Positions 21,503 to 31,756 of a DNA stretch of 64,000 nt are shown one piece after another; position 1 is the stretch's first letter, and the number at the start of each line of letters is the position of its first letter. The translations under genes were made by a program, and so were the position numbers. Location of the stretch: NCBI GenBank assembly GCA_024867545.1, contig JANFNE010000041.1:62001-126000 (forward strand), in the 5' to 3' direction. The notes below the pieces were generated by a model. It ran no database searches and was not told the origin of the DNA. It worked only from the letters and a program-made list of their open reading frames with translations. Source of the DNA: Phytopythium helicoides. Lineage: Eukaryota; Oomycota; Peronosporomycetes; Pythiales; Pythiaceae.

Positions 21503-22627
21503 ATGTTCACCTGGAGCGGTCGACAGCTAGGCGACGGCTTCGTGACGAGCGTCAAGCTGCGAGCGACCGGCAACGACGCCTTCGTGCAGCCGCAGCGGCC
21601 GCAAGACATCAGCTCAAGACTCCCGGAGCCTTCTCGGCTGTCCCCCGCGTTCCCGACGAGCCACTCGGTTGCCAATGCGCTGCTGCCGCTCGCCGAGCTA
21701 GTGGTGAGCACTGCGACGAGCAGCCAGGGACTCCCAGCGGTCCAATCGCTCAACCACTCGTCCTCGCCGCTCCAGCAGGTCGTGACGACCCCGACCTCGA
21801 CGGGAGAGCCCAAGAAGAGAGTGCGCATCAAGACGGAGCGGCGCAGAGAGCAGTGCCGAGCCAACCAGGCGCGGTACCGCAACAAGCAGCGCATCTTGCG
21901 CAACGGCCTCGAAGGGGCCGTCGTGCGGCTGCGAGAAGTGGTGGCCGAGCTGGAGGCCAAGAGACGCAAGCTCGCGAGTGCCACGCATGTAATACAGACG
22001 CCGTGGGCGATCGCGGCCGAGTATTTTCGGCTGTTCCGCCACGGAGCGGCCATTCTCCCGAGTCGGAAGACGGGTCCTCAGCGAGACGTGGACGCAGCGT
22101 CCATGTGGGAGCTCATGAACCAAACAGAGGCTGGAAGGGAGCAGCTCACCTTCTTGCGTACATCCATCGCCGAAGACGTGCAGCTCTTTGGCGCACGGGG
22201 TGTCGAGCAGCTGGCTAATCAGTGGGTACTTTGGACCCAGTGCTTTGACGACGTGGAGTTCAAGCTGGTTCGAATGGAGACTACGAAGACCTCCGCATGG
22301 ACGATCGCATCGACAGTGCGCGTACTCGCTACCATATCAGACTCTACGGTTCGCCGGCTGTTCCCTCATTTGCTCTCTCGGAATTCTGCCTCGAATACCA
22401 GCCAGAGCAGCGACACTGATCTCGCGTGGAAGCTCTGTGGACAGTCGATCGACATGAAGTGCGTCATTTCGTTCGAGTGCGAATCTGCGAGCGGACTGGT
22501 GTGTCGGATCGAGACACAGCTAGAGATCGTACCAGCGATGCTGCGAGTTCTTGGCTCGCTCGCTGACGTTGCGCGCGTGCTCGATGGCTCTGGTTTGACA
22601 TCGGAGGGACTTGTGCTCCCTCAGTAG
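21503..22627 (+). CDS. type E Cys-bZIP transcription factor (left arm)
   Basis: 374 residues from the Met of MFTWSGRQLGDGFVTSVKLR, which aligns with type B from residue 1. The frame's first ATG (21416) lies inside the promoter pair and is rejected. The basic region is KKRVRIKTERRREQCRANQ with Cys118. The zipper is LEGAVVRLREVVAEL plus one more heptad. The C-terminal domain carries TPWAIAAEYFRLFRHGAA, LANQWVLWTQCFD, STVRRLFPHLLS, LCGQSIDMKCVISFE and VLGSLADVARVLDGS. It is closest to type B, from which it differs mainly in the linker at 35-100. Confidence 0.9.
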   Translation: MFTWSGRQLGDGFVTSVKLRATGNDAFVQPQRPQDISSRLPEPSRLSPAFPTSHSVANALLPLAELVVSTATSSQGLPAVQSLNHSSSPLQQVVTTPTSTGEPKKRVRIKTERRREQCRANQARYRNKQRILRNGLEGAVVRLREVVAELEAKRRKLASATHVIQTPWAIAAEYFRLFRHGAAILPSRKTGPQRDVDAASMWELMNQTEAGREQLTFLRTSIAEDVQLFGARGVEQLANQWVLWTQCFDDVEFKLVRMETTKTSAWTIASTVRVLATISDSTVRRLFPHLLSRNSASNTSQSSDTDLAWKLCGQSIDMKCVISFECESASGLVCRIETQLEIVPAMLRVLGSLADVARVLDGSGLTSEGLVLPQ

Positions 22628-24293
22628 AAAGACTACTCTGCACATTCAAGAATATAAGTGAAAGGAGAGTTCCATTCAACAACCGTCCCACGAAGCGATA
22701 TGGTTGATTACATTGCTGACCACCTCGCCATCATGAAGGCTATCCCTGGCGATCGCACGATTCAATCCTGTCGAGATGTCACTGAAATGTCGTTCTCGCT
22801 GAATTGTCGTTCACACTCTTTTCTTATGCATTCCAAAGACGGTGGTGCATTCCATTTGCACGGAGAGCTTCGCTTGCGTGGCACCACATTCACGTCACTA
22901 TGAATCATAGTATGATGAAGAATCGAGTGCACGTTAATGAGGAAGCCAAGGTCACGATCAAAACAGCTCCCGAGGGAACTGCTCCTCTCGCAGAGGTTGT
23001 GATCCCTCAAGAAATGTTGAACAGCCTTTTCGGCGCATCTCTTTCGTAATGTGATTGAAGGAGTATCTGGTACTGTTCGGACGCCCCGGCACACCTGTAT
23101 CCGAGCTGTTTTGCACTACGATTTGCTCCTATCATGCTCGTTGGCACGCTTTCTCCTCCCTACATACTCGAGTCTCGAATGGTGCAGTGGAGTTGTCTGT
23201 AGCGTGATAGCAGCGCAGAGGCAAGTGACGCCACCAACCATATTCGAGTGCGCTTCATTGATTCCGAATTGAGTCAGGTGAGAACTCGGTGATGCCTACA
23301 TGACGAACATCAAGGTCCACGCGATCGCATGTTTGATCACTTTGTCTGGACTGTTCAGTACTGTGAATGACGGTGTGGTCCACATAGTCAATAGCTCCAA
23401 GTATGTGTAACAGAAGGCTGGATTCTGTTGACGTTGAAATGCTGAAGATTCAGCTTCGGTTGAGCAATCTTACTACTTCGTTAAGCACTCGTGACGAAAG
23501 AGGTCGATGTGTAGTAAAAAATATCAACAACTGTAGAGCGATACTGTAGCAACGTGTCAGAGTTTTGTTAGGAGATTCGCAGCAATATGTTCGGCTGGTT
23601 TGATCGATTTGTTTGCGGCTCACTGATATAGCAGTGTGAAAAAGTCCCTCGACCGCATCACAGACGGAAAAGCGGCCGTGATGCCGTCGAGATATTTTTC
23701 CTGTGGGATAAGGAAAGAAATAATGATTATGCACGCCTGAGCCATGTGCACGGCGTAGTGCAAATTCAAAAGGGACGCTATGTATCTATGGTACTCGGAG
23801 AGCACAATGAAAAAGAATAGGAGTGCGCACATACATATGACGTCGTCCTTCCACGACCACCCCAACAGAAATACGAAGGCACATGGCATCGCAACATGAT
23901 CCAAATGTTCTGTTGTCCTATGTGGCTGTGGTCCACAATCCGATTTGGAGAGCAGCCCTGACTCTCTTGGCAGGATTTGCGCCGAGGCCACTGTGCAAGC
24001 CACGTTTGCTGAGAGTCGCATAATCCCTGATGACGTGGGATCGAATGAGTGATGTGAGCTGGAGTGAGCACCCAATGACTTCAACAGCATACGATGGGCA
24101 AGAGATGTACATCATTTACCTCTATTTTGAATAGTTTATTCTTGAAATGATGGTAAAATCAAAGGTTTATTATACAAAATGAACTGCATCAAATCATATT
24201 GCCTCAAAATTAGAAAGACTAAATTTGAGCTCGATTTGCTGTTCGGGAGATGGAAGTTGGATTACCCCCCGGTTCCCCCCGAGCTGAGCGACT
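22628..24293. other. no recognisable gene; inner end of the left arm
   Basis: 22650-23300 is conserved in the right arm (31060-31740). It includes a minus-strand stretch reading FDRDLGFLINVHSILHHTMIH and KECERQFSEND in both copies, possibly a decayed coding relic. 23620-24090 (minus) is a 156-codon frame with several hydrophobic stretches (CALLFFFIVLS, ACIIIISFL) that could be part of a membrane protein. I do not recognise it. Confidence 0.4.
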
Positions 24294-24509
24294 TTGATCA
24301 CTCGCGCTGAAGGATCCAAGTTGTTCACGGACCCGAAAATCAAGCTCTGCCCCGTGATTAGCGCTTCAAGGGCTCTTTATGACGCAATCGCGATCAAATT
24401 GAGAGCTCGAGCGGGCCTCCTCGCTCTCCTCATTCGATCATTCGACGCGTGGGCCATGTCCGCAACTGATCACGTTTATCGTGACCACCTCACCTTAGAA
24501 ATCGGGCCG

Positions 24510-24521
24510 ATGATCACTCGT
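24510..24521 (+). promoter_or_regulatory. GATCACTCGTGG element before R1
   Basis: ATGATCACTCGTGG lies just 5' of the chosen ATG (24528). R2 and R4 have the same GATCACTCGTGG at the same distance. TTGATCACTCGCG also occurs at about 24294-24306. Confidence 0.55.
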
Positions 24522-24527
24522 GGGCCG

Positions 24528-25805
24528 ATGAGCTGCGCAGCACCAACTTGGCGGTCCCCTTCGTTCGTTTTCCCAAGTATAACACGCGACTCGACTGACA
24601 GCAGCTCGAATGCGCCTACTTCGCTTCCATCTCTTCAACCCTCCTCGTCGAAGTCGTCCCAACCTACACTTGAGCTCTCCTCGGGACAAAGTAGTCTTAG
24701 CGACGATTTCATCCGACCGGTAGTTCCTCGGGAGAGAAGGGAGTCTAAACACAGTTATTTGGAGTCCGGGCCAGATACCAGCGCCAGAGCGTGGAAAATG
24801 GAGCGTATCCAGTCAAATGGATGGTACACTTACAGCAGGATGGACAGGACCAGCGACCAGTCCTCAGCGAGGCGTTCTCGTTCACTGGGATTGGAGCCGA
24901 GGTCTTCTCGATCGCCCAAGCGGACGAGCTCAGCCCTTGCGAAGCGAATCAAATCTGAACGGCGCCGTCAGCAGTGTCGAACGAACCAGGCTCGGTATCG
25001 AGAGCGCCAAAAGGCCAAACTCTGGGTCAAGGAAGAAGACAATGCGTGCCTCCGTGAGGTTATCAGTCTCCTGGAAGTGCAACGATCGCTCCTGCGCGCA
25101 GGCAGGACTTCGCGCGCTGCATTTGCGCAGCACGTGGTTGTGGAGTTCTTCAATCGGTTCCGCACAGGCCTTTCAGGGGCATGTTGGACCAAGAGCGACC
25201 TTGGAGATAGCGAAATGTTCAACTCATACGGCCATGTTTCTCTCCGATGGATTGGTCAGGGTCGAGCAGAGAACAATGCGACGCTTCTCAAACAGATCGC
25301 ATTCATGCGCACAGTGGTGCGTTCAGACGCTGAAGTCGGTGACGGCTTGCGCGGTCCGGATGCGCTCTTGGAACAGCTATGGCGATACTCGGTGCTCTAC
25401 AAAAACATGCGATTGGAGCTGCAGACTATCGATCGTATCGTGGAGTCTGATTCCCACGCCGATAGTGTTTTGGCGGCGGGTCAATTGCGAGCGACCATGA
25501 CACAGAGAACACTCGACATCGTACTCCCCAACCTGAGTTCGCATCTTCGACGACAACTTCTTGGAAGAACGCTCGTGTTTAGCCAACGGCTTTGCATTGA
25601 ATTCGAGGAAGCCTACGACAGTCCCATACTCCAGATCACGCGATTGAACGTGGTAGTGGAAAGCGCAGTCGCATTCTCGGAGGTTTTGCGCCACCCGTCG
25701 GAGATGGAAGAGACTTTGACGTGCGCTCGGATCTCGCTTCACGGATTCATCGGAGATTTGACGAACCATCCGGGTTCCTACCACGATGCAATGTATGAGC
25801 ACTAG
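24528..25805 (+). CDS. R-type Cys-bZIP transcription factor R1
   Basis: 425 residues from the Met of MSCAAPTWRSPSF. An in-frame ATG at 24456 gives MSATDHVY, which resembles an alternative N-terminus of R2, so the start is uncertain. A Ser/Pro-rich N-terminal third carries the conserved DDFIRPVV motif near 60-66. The basic region is IKSERRRQQCRTNQARYRERQK with Cys150. The following coiled coil is short (CLREVISLLEVQ). The C-terminal domain has VVVEFFNRFRTGLSGA, SLRWIGQGRAENN, LLKQIAFMRTVVRSDA, LRGPDALLEQLWRYS and HGFIGDLTNHPG, and is a distant relative of the type A-E domain. It is convergent with the double-basic-region gene, whose stop is 60 bp away. Confidence 0.88.
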   Translation: MSCAAPTWRSPSFVFPSITRDSTDSSSNAPTSLPSLQPSSSKSSQPTLELSSGQSSLSDDFIRPVVPRERRESKHSYLESGPDTSARAWKMERIQSNGWYTYSRMDRTSDQSSARRSRSLGLEPRSSRSPKRTSSALAKRIKSERRRQQCRTNQARYRERQKAKLWVKEEDNACLREVISLLEVQRSLLRAGRTSRAAFAQHVVVEFFNRFRTGLSGACWTKSDLGDSEMFNSYGHVSLRWIGQGRAENNATLLKQIAFMRTVVRSDAEVGDGLRGPDALLEQLWRYSVLYKNMRLELQTIDRIVESDSHADSVLAAGQLRATMTQRTLDIVLPNLSSHLRRQLLGRTLVFSQRLCIEFEEAYDSPILQITRLNVVVESAVAFSEVLRHPSEMEETLTCARISLHGFIGDLTNHPGSYHDAMYEH

Positions 25806-25864
25806 GTGGTGCGTTCTGAACTTGCATTTCATTAGTTTACTACTTAGATAATTTCGTGTTGCGC

Positions 25865-26560
25865 TCACTTTACTTCGGGTTTCGAGCTCAGCAACTCAGC
25901 TCGCCGACGCTCCAGCCGCCGGATCGTCGCTTTGAGCTGCTCGACGTTCCGCTCGAGTTCTTGCTCTCGAGCTCGCTGCTTTTCACGGTACCGCGCCTGG
26001 TTGACACGGCACTGCTGCAGCCTGCGCTCCGTCTTGACGCGCGGCTTGGGTTTCTTGGCAGCTGTCGTTGTCGACGCGGTCAGCTCACTCAGCTCGATGC
26101 CTCGCTCCGCCGCCTCCATCTTGAGCTGCTTCTGCTTGGCGCGGTACCGTGCCTGGTTGATGCGGCACTGCTCTCGTCGGCGCTCGGTCTTTTTCCGCTC
26201 ACGCTTTCGCTTCTTCGAAGGAGCATCCTTGGCGTTCAAGATCCTGTCCGGGAGCTTGATCTCCTTGCAGTGCGTCGGCGCATCGAGCGTCGGCGCTTTT
26301 GACGACGCCGACGTTGGCGGTGGCGTCGAAGGCGGGCAGTGGGCGTTGAACTCATCGTGCTGAGGACTGGACGGCGCCTCGCTCATCCACGCCTGCGAGT
26401 CAACGTCCTCCTGATCGCATGGATGTGCAGAATGTGGCTTGGGCGGCCAGAAGCGAGGAAACACGAGCGGCTGATCCCCCGCTGGGGGTTCGTCATCGTC
26501 GACCAGTCGGCCGAGCGTGAAGCGGCGAGTGACGTCGGCGAGCAGCAGCAGCGATGCCAT
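25865..26560 (-). CDS. bZIP protein with two Cys-type basic regions and one zipper
   Basis: 231 residues from the Met of MASLLLLADVTRRF; the frame is open 99 codons further upstream. The first basic region is near 117-146 (KKTERRREQCRINQARYRAK, Cys132). No zipper follows it, only MEAAERGIELSELTA and a short linker. The second basic region (170-197, KTERRLQQCRVNQARYREK, Cys184) runs into a good zipper with four leucines at seven-residue spacing (ELERNVEQLKATIRRL and onward). The protein ends at SSKPEVK, without the C-terminal domain of its neighbours. The two basic regions look like an internal duplication. It could bind two sites, or act as a partner or inhibitor of the large factors; both are inference. 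Confidence 0.85.
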   Translation of the reverse strand: MASLLLLADVTRRFTLGRLVDDDEPPAGDQPLVFPRFWPPKPHSAHPCDQEDVDSQAWMSEAPSSPQHDEFNAHCPPSTPPPTSASSKAPTLDAPTHCKEIKLPDRILNAKDAPSKKRKRERKKTERRREQCRINQARYRAKQKQLKMEAAERGIELSELTASTTTAAKKPKPRVKTERRLQQCRVNQARYREKQRAREQELERNVEQLKATIRRLERRRAELLSSKPEVK

Positions 26561-27292
26561 TTTCTCGCGTGTTCGAGCTTTTTGAGCTTTTTGAGCTTTT
26601 CGAGCTTTGCGTCTCCGCTGGAAGGTTGGAAAGTGACGAGCAGCTCTGCGCGCTGGTTGAACAGCTCGGTGCCCCCCAGCCAGCGTATTGTTGAAAGTCA
26701 AAAACACGCCGAGTGCGTTTCTGAAAAAGCGCGCATGTCTGCTCGCGTCCGGCTCCAAATGCTGCACAAGTTGCGGGACATGGCGAAAATATTGTTGACA
26801 CCCACGCGCGGCATTGTTGATTGACCGCGTGATGCATGCGCTCACCTCAGCTCGCACGATGGAGCTGGAGCTGCTGCATGGATCTGCCGCAGGTGCAGTG
26901 GTTTGCAGGCCCTCGGGTTCTCCACGACCGCCTGTTGGCGTTGGCAGAGAGCGAAAATGCGAGCGAGGCGGTGGAAATGCGGCGGTTGGTCGCTTGGAGG
27001 CGACGACTGCGAACCGTCTGAAGTCGTGTCTATCACGGAAAAAGGAGCGCTTCTGGGTGCTTTTCGAGCTCCTGAAAGGCGCCAGCGGGAGCGCATCCGG
27101 GTGATTCAGACAGCGCGTCTAGCCACTCGAGCGGCCGACAATGCCGCACACAAAAAGCCAGCTGAAGCAATAAATACCTTTGATATTTTAGATAGTAGCT
27201 CCACGTCACGCTCGACTCGACTCGACTCGACGACTACCTAACGACAATCAGCGACGGTGATGATAGGGTGGGGTGGGGGATGGATGACTCGC
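26561..27292. other. upstream region of the double-basic bZIP and 3' region of the kinase
   Basis: 26575-26607 holds four repeats of a GAGCTTTT unit. GTGATC-type elements like those of the A-E genes are not seen. A CTCGA tandem lies near 27207-27230. No further gene is recognised. Confidence 0.4.
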
Positions 27293-28342
27293 CTAGAAGG
27301 CGGCCGCGGCACGGAAGGCCGGGTGGCGCACGACCTCGTCGATCGTGAGCCGGTGCTCGGGGCGAACCTGCAGCATACACGCTAGCAGGTTGATGGTGCG
27401 GCGCGAGTATTGGCGCTGCAGGTTCCCCCAGAGCTCGAGCACCTTGGAGACGCCGTACTTGGCCAGCACGCGCAGCGTGGGGGCGCGCGTGCGGTCCTCG
27501 GCAAAGAGCGGCGAGCCCGTGAGCATGATGAACAGCATGACGCCGAGCGACCAGACGTCGGCGGCCTTGGGGTCGTACGGCTCGGCGTCGGGGTCGGCCA
27601 GGCAGGCCGCGACCTCGGGGGCCATGTAGTAGAACTTGCCGACGGCGTCGCTGGACGTCGCGGACGCGTCCATGCTGAGCCCAAAGTCGCACAGCTTGGC
27701 GACCGAGGCGCCGCTGGGCGAGGCGGCCAGCAGCACGTTCTCGAGGGACAGGTCTCTGTGGGCGACATTAAGGCGTTCGTGCAGGAACTGCAGGCCGCGC
27801 GCGATCTGCGAGGTGAGGCGCAGCGCCTCTCGCTCGTCGAGCTTCTTGCCTGGCTGGTGCGTGACATGGTCGTACAGGTCTCCGCCTGGGCAGAACTCCA
27901 TGGCGACGAACACGTCGTCTCCGTCGGCGAAGAGCGCGTCTCGCTCAAAGTTGACAATGTGCGCTCGTCCCGGGTGGGGCGCTGCGGCGTTGGCAGTCGC
28001 GCTGGCGCGGTCGTAGGCGTCGAGCAGGCGCACGACGGCGTGCTCGCGCAGCGGGTTCTCGTGCGAGCTTGGGTCCTCGTCCTGCAGCGCGCGCACGCTG
28101 ACACGCTTGAGCACGACGAGCTTGCCGCCGAGCGCCGCGTCGCGGAAGAGCGCCGTGTCGCCGAGCAGCGTGCGGCGCAGCAGGCGGCAGCGCGAGAAGC
28201 GCTCGAGCACGGCGGCGTGCGCGTGGAACGTGGGGCTGCGGGCCTCGACGGCCTCGTCGGCCGCGTACAGCAGCGCCGAGCACGCGGACGACGAGCGCGA
28301 GGCCGCGGCGGCCTCCAGCTCTGCCACATCCAGCCGCATCAT
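27293..28342 (-). CDS. Ser/Thr protein kinase (CAMK-like)
   Basis: 349 residues from the Met of MMRLDVAELEAA; an in-frame ATG 23 codons upstream is possible. It phosphorylates Ser/Thr, substrate unknown. The kinase domain covers about 55-345. It has GGKLVVLKR (ATP-site Lys79), MEFCPGGDLYDHV, catalytic HRDLSLEN (195-202, with Ser where most kinases have Lys), metal-binding DFG (219-221), YMAPE (239-243) and DVWSLGVMLFIMLTG (262 on). The glycine loop is weak: RRTLLGDTALFRDA lacks the usual GxGxxG, so ATP binding may be atypical. There is no signal peptide or membrane segment. It is the only clear non-bZIP, non-transposon gene in the window, and its GC content is higher than its surroundings. 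Confidence 0.85.
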   Translation of the reverse strand: MMRLDVAELEAAAASRSSSACSALLYAADEAVEARSPTFHAHAAVLERFSRCRLLRRTLLGDTALFRDAALGGKLVVLKRVSVRALQDEDPSSHENPLREHAVVRLLDAYDRASATANAAAPHPGRAHIVNFERDALFADGDDVFVAMEFCPGGDLYDHVTHQPGKKLDEREALRLTSQIARGLQFLHERLNVAHRDLSLENVLLAASPSGASVAKLCDFGLSMDASATSSDAVGKFYYMAPEVAACLADPDAEPYDPKAADVWSLGVMLFIMLTGSPLFAEDRTRAPTLRVLAKYGVSKVLELWGNLQRQYSRRTINLLACMLQVRPEHRLTIDEVVRHPAFRAAAAF

Positions 28343-28482
28343 CTTGAAAGGTCTACAGGGCACGTGGACGGCTGCGGGGCGCGTGGGGAATCGCGGACTG
28401 GCGCATCGCATCGAGAAGGTGACGAGGAGCTCTTCATGGCGTGAAGCAGGGCAGGCGGGGCGACGAATTATTACGAATTACG

Positions 28483-28496
28483 AAAAAAAAAAAAAA
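28483..28496. repeat. poly-A tract
   Basis: A run of 14 A on the plus strand, about 140 bp upstream of the kinase start. Confidence 0.9.
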
Positions 28497-29506
28497 GAAT
28501 TCACTTGGGATTTGTATGGACCGCGGTAAATTGAGCCGTTGAACTTGACGTTTGTATGGAAGCGCGCGACGGTTTCCGGCGGGTCGCGACCCATAGTGAA
28601 GCGCGGAACGCGGGTTTGTACCGTACTATGAGCGGCCATTTCTGTTACGCGCAGTTTTAGCAGCTGCACCGGCTTTGTGCGCTTCAACGCCGCGTCTTTG
28701 ACTCGCGGCGTGTCGCGGCCGGTGCGATCGACCAATCGCCAGCCGCAGCATGACGCTAATTCGGATGTATGTATTATAGCAGGTTTTAAACCTACTAAAT
28801 ACCCTACATACTGTCTATTGTTATGCATCAACACAAGCGTATACACATTCTAACAGGTGTAGATGGCGTGGCGCCCGTGGCACGCGTCTTTTGCCGTCGT
28901 CACCCTGGCATCGCCGGAGATGCAAGCTCCGCGCCGAAAACACGCGCCGCGAGGGCCCGAGCTGGTGGTGGCGAGCTCGCATGGGGCTCCAGTTGACAGG
29001 ATTTGAACCCACGAGGGAGGCGAGGCGGGCGTTGGAGCCCAGGAGGAGCCCCCAACTCAGCGGCGCTCAGCGGGGCGTGGCATGGCTGGCACCAGCTCGT
29101 GCCACGAGAGAGAGTGGCAGCGTCTGGTTCGGAACGACTGACGCGAGCGCACCAGCTCCGCCCGCCCATCCCCGGAGCGGCCATCCCGGAGCCGGTGGCT
29201 CGCAATGCTCGCGTGGCTTTACGGACGCATGACGCGGTCCACGTCGACGTTGAAGTGGAGCTCCGTGACGGAGCTGAAGGAGCCGCCCGCTCGCCCCGCC
29301 GAGCATACGCCGGCTGAGAGCCAAGCGCTTGTCTTTGGGCTCGCGCGAGCTGCACGCCGAGCCCTCGACGGCTCCAACAGCTCTTTTTGCTTGGGGACGG
29401 CGTGTGAAACTTCCTGTGGTCGGCACCTCGGCTCCAAAAGACTCTGGATTCGCTTGTCGCGGGGATGTCTTGATGTTGCTGCTCCTCGGGATTTTCCGGG
29501 GTCGAG

Positions 29507-29543
29507 CTTGTCTCGGGGGTCTTGCCAAGACCCCCGAGACAAG
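29507..29543. repeat. perfect 18-bp inverted repeat (hairpin)
   Basis: CTTGTCTCGGGGGTCTTG, one base, then its exact reverse complement. It is not followed by a T-run and is not linked to a gene. Confidence 0.9.
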
Positions 29544-29863
29544 AGCACCTTTTTCTCAATAACCAGCGACCTCGCCGCCAGAAAATCCAACCGATCAGCC
29601 GCACGAGCTGTCACTCGCGTTCGGTGAGTCGCTGCGTCTGGAGAAAGCCCACATTCTCGTCGACACGCCTCAGATATCTTCAGCTGAGACAGTCGCCCGT
29701 GCGAACTCGTAGTTGGCGGCTGCTGCGTTCTCGAACCGACGGCTGCTTCGAGCTCATATTGATCCCGGCCTAGAGTCGTGGGAGACGAGAAGGCCGCTTC
29801 CCCCTGCCTATCCATTTTGCTCTCGCTCTACGGGGCTGCCAGGGTAAGGATGGCAATCACGTA

Positions 29864-29893
29864 TGGTGTGTGTGTGTGTGTCTGTCTGTCTGT
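29864..29893. repeat. TG/TCTG microsatellite
   Basis: A run of TG units followed by TCTG units. Confidence 0.9.
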
Positions 29894-31756
29894 CCCTCGC
29901 ATGTAGCGCCAGCGCCGTGGCTTGCTAGCTACCTGCCACCTACCGAGTCCACGCGCCGAATGAGAACCTCCATTCGGATCAACGAGGCGCCACAGATGTG
30001 GTAACCTTGGATCGTCTGAGAGCAAACAGGGCAAGACATTCCGAACGATCTCGCCGCGGGAAAGAGGTCCGGCGCGTTTTCACGTCGAGATTGCGAATAG
30101 CGTCGACGGGAAACAGGGAGCCTCAACAATATGTGATTCGACATCCCAACGTAGATTCTGCAGAATTCGAGCAGGCTTGAAGCGGCACACACGCTTCGCC
30201 GATACAAGCGAGTTGTCGAGTTGGTGCCACTCTGCCCAAGCGGAACTCTCAAAACCACCCCGACAAGTCCAAGAAGGCTAGAAATGCGAAGCTAGCTGCT
30301 GATGCACTGCAGAGTCCTGCTCACTGGTTGAATGATGACTGACGCCACGACCTCGAAAATCAAGAACACTAAGGTGGCACGCCCCCCAAAGCTTGTCTGC
30401 CCAGTATCGTAGGCGCATCGTATCTATAGCTGGGTGTGGAAACGGCAAATTTGCCCTCCATGATCATGCACGAGCCAGTTGGAGAGATCCAGGTCAGCCC
30501 GCAAAAATAAAAACTGCGTTCGAAAGACGTGCCGAATCCCAAACTCATCCATGTCATCCGTACCGAAGGTCAATTTGGCAAATTCTCAGCCTCGTTTTGA
30601 GTCGTAAATTGAAATCTCAGCCTGGGTACCCGACTTTCACGAACAGATTTCACAAGTAATTGTCCCTACCGTCCATTAAGACATCTCTTTGCTGGGGCCA
30701 TCAACAATATCGGCAGAAGCATTCGCTTCATCGTCCTCTCGGATAGTGGGGGTAGCTCTCCCAGCTGTTGAGTTTGTGTCTCGTGGCTGCTTGTTCGTTA
30801 GCTCTTTTCATATTCCCATGGTGGAGACCTCGAGGCTGTCGGGTTGTTCGTGTGGTACTCAATATGCATGCCCAGAGAGACTCTCGTTCCTTGACCACTC
30901 AGTGCGAACTGGCGTCGCTGTGGTAGCCTGTTGGTCACTTTGCGTTGCGTTAAGTAAAATTGCTGGCGCGGTTTTTATAGTGTGCTCAGTGGTTTCACAT
31001 GAACAAGCTGCGCAAATGCTCTACCCAGACGCTAATGCTGGTCTCATGGAGCCCGATATTCGTCATGAAGGTATCATCGAGTTCTCAACTGATTCGATTG
31101 GGAGCACTCACTCGGATACGGCTGATGGCGTCTCTTCGCCCTGTGTTGCTATCTCTACAGTCAACCCCTCTTCATTATTCGAGACTCAAGTGTGTAGGGA
31201 GGAGAAAACGTGCCAACGAGCATGATATCCTGTCGATAGGAGCAAATCGTGGTGCAAAACAGCTCGGATACAGGTGTGCTGGGGCGTCCGAACAGTACCA
31301 GATACTCCTTCAATCACATCACGAAAGAGATGCGCCAAAAAGGCTGTTCAACATTTCTTGAGGGATCACCACCTCTGCGAGAGGAGCAGCCCCTCGGGAG
31401 CTGTTTTGATCGTGACCTTGGCCTCCTCATTAACGTGCACTCGATTCTTCATCATACTATGATTCATAGTGGCGTGAATGTGGTGCCACGCAAGCGAAGC
31501 TCTCCGTGCAACTGGAATGCACCACCGTCTTTAAAATGCAGAAGTAAAGAGTGTGAACGACAATTCAGCGAGAACGACAATTCAGCGAGAACGACATTTC
31601 AGTGACATCTCGACAGAATTGAATCGTGCGATCGCCAGGGATAGCCTTCATGATGGCGAGGTGGTCAGCAATGTAATCAACCATATCGCTTCGTGGGACG
31701 ATTGTTAAACGGAACTCTCCTTTCACGTATATTCTTGAATGTGGAGAGTAGACTGC

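Larger units (their letters stand above)
16019..23300 (+). repeat. left arm of a large inverted duplication
   Basis: The reverse complement of this stretch matches about 31060-38086. The outer boundary is sharp, near the ACCGACTGGTAACTG stretch (16020; counterpart about 38073-38086). Similarity fades at the inner end near 23300. The arm contains genes C, a bZIP relic, D and E, and the other arm contains E', D', the relic and C' in mirrored order and strand. A roughly 7.7 kb unique centre separates the arms. Confidence 0.85.
28500..31059. other. GC-rich to mixed spacer without a recognised gene
   Basis: 28870-29810 is GC-rich with long open frames on both strands (for example 28900-29604 and 29219-29815, minus). 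None has a recognisable motif, and the length is expected from base composition. A T-arm-like GGTTCAAATCC lies near 29000 (minus). A TG/TCTG microsatellite lies at 29864-29893. 30689-31225 (plus) is a 178-codon frame with one hydrophobic stretch, function unknown. Confidence 0.4.

Noticed and set aside
28985..29045. tRNA-like B box (GGTTCAAATCC, minus) with a weak A-box-like CCGCTGAGTTGG upstream
   Set aside because: Acceptor-stem halves do not pair and the T-stem relies on G-U pairs; no plausible anticodon arm. At most a tRNA-derived relic.
28900..29815. Open frames of 198-234 codons on the minus strand in a GC-rich stretch
   Set aside because: No recognisable motif, overlapping frames on both strands, composition alone explains the length.
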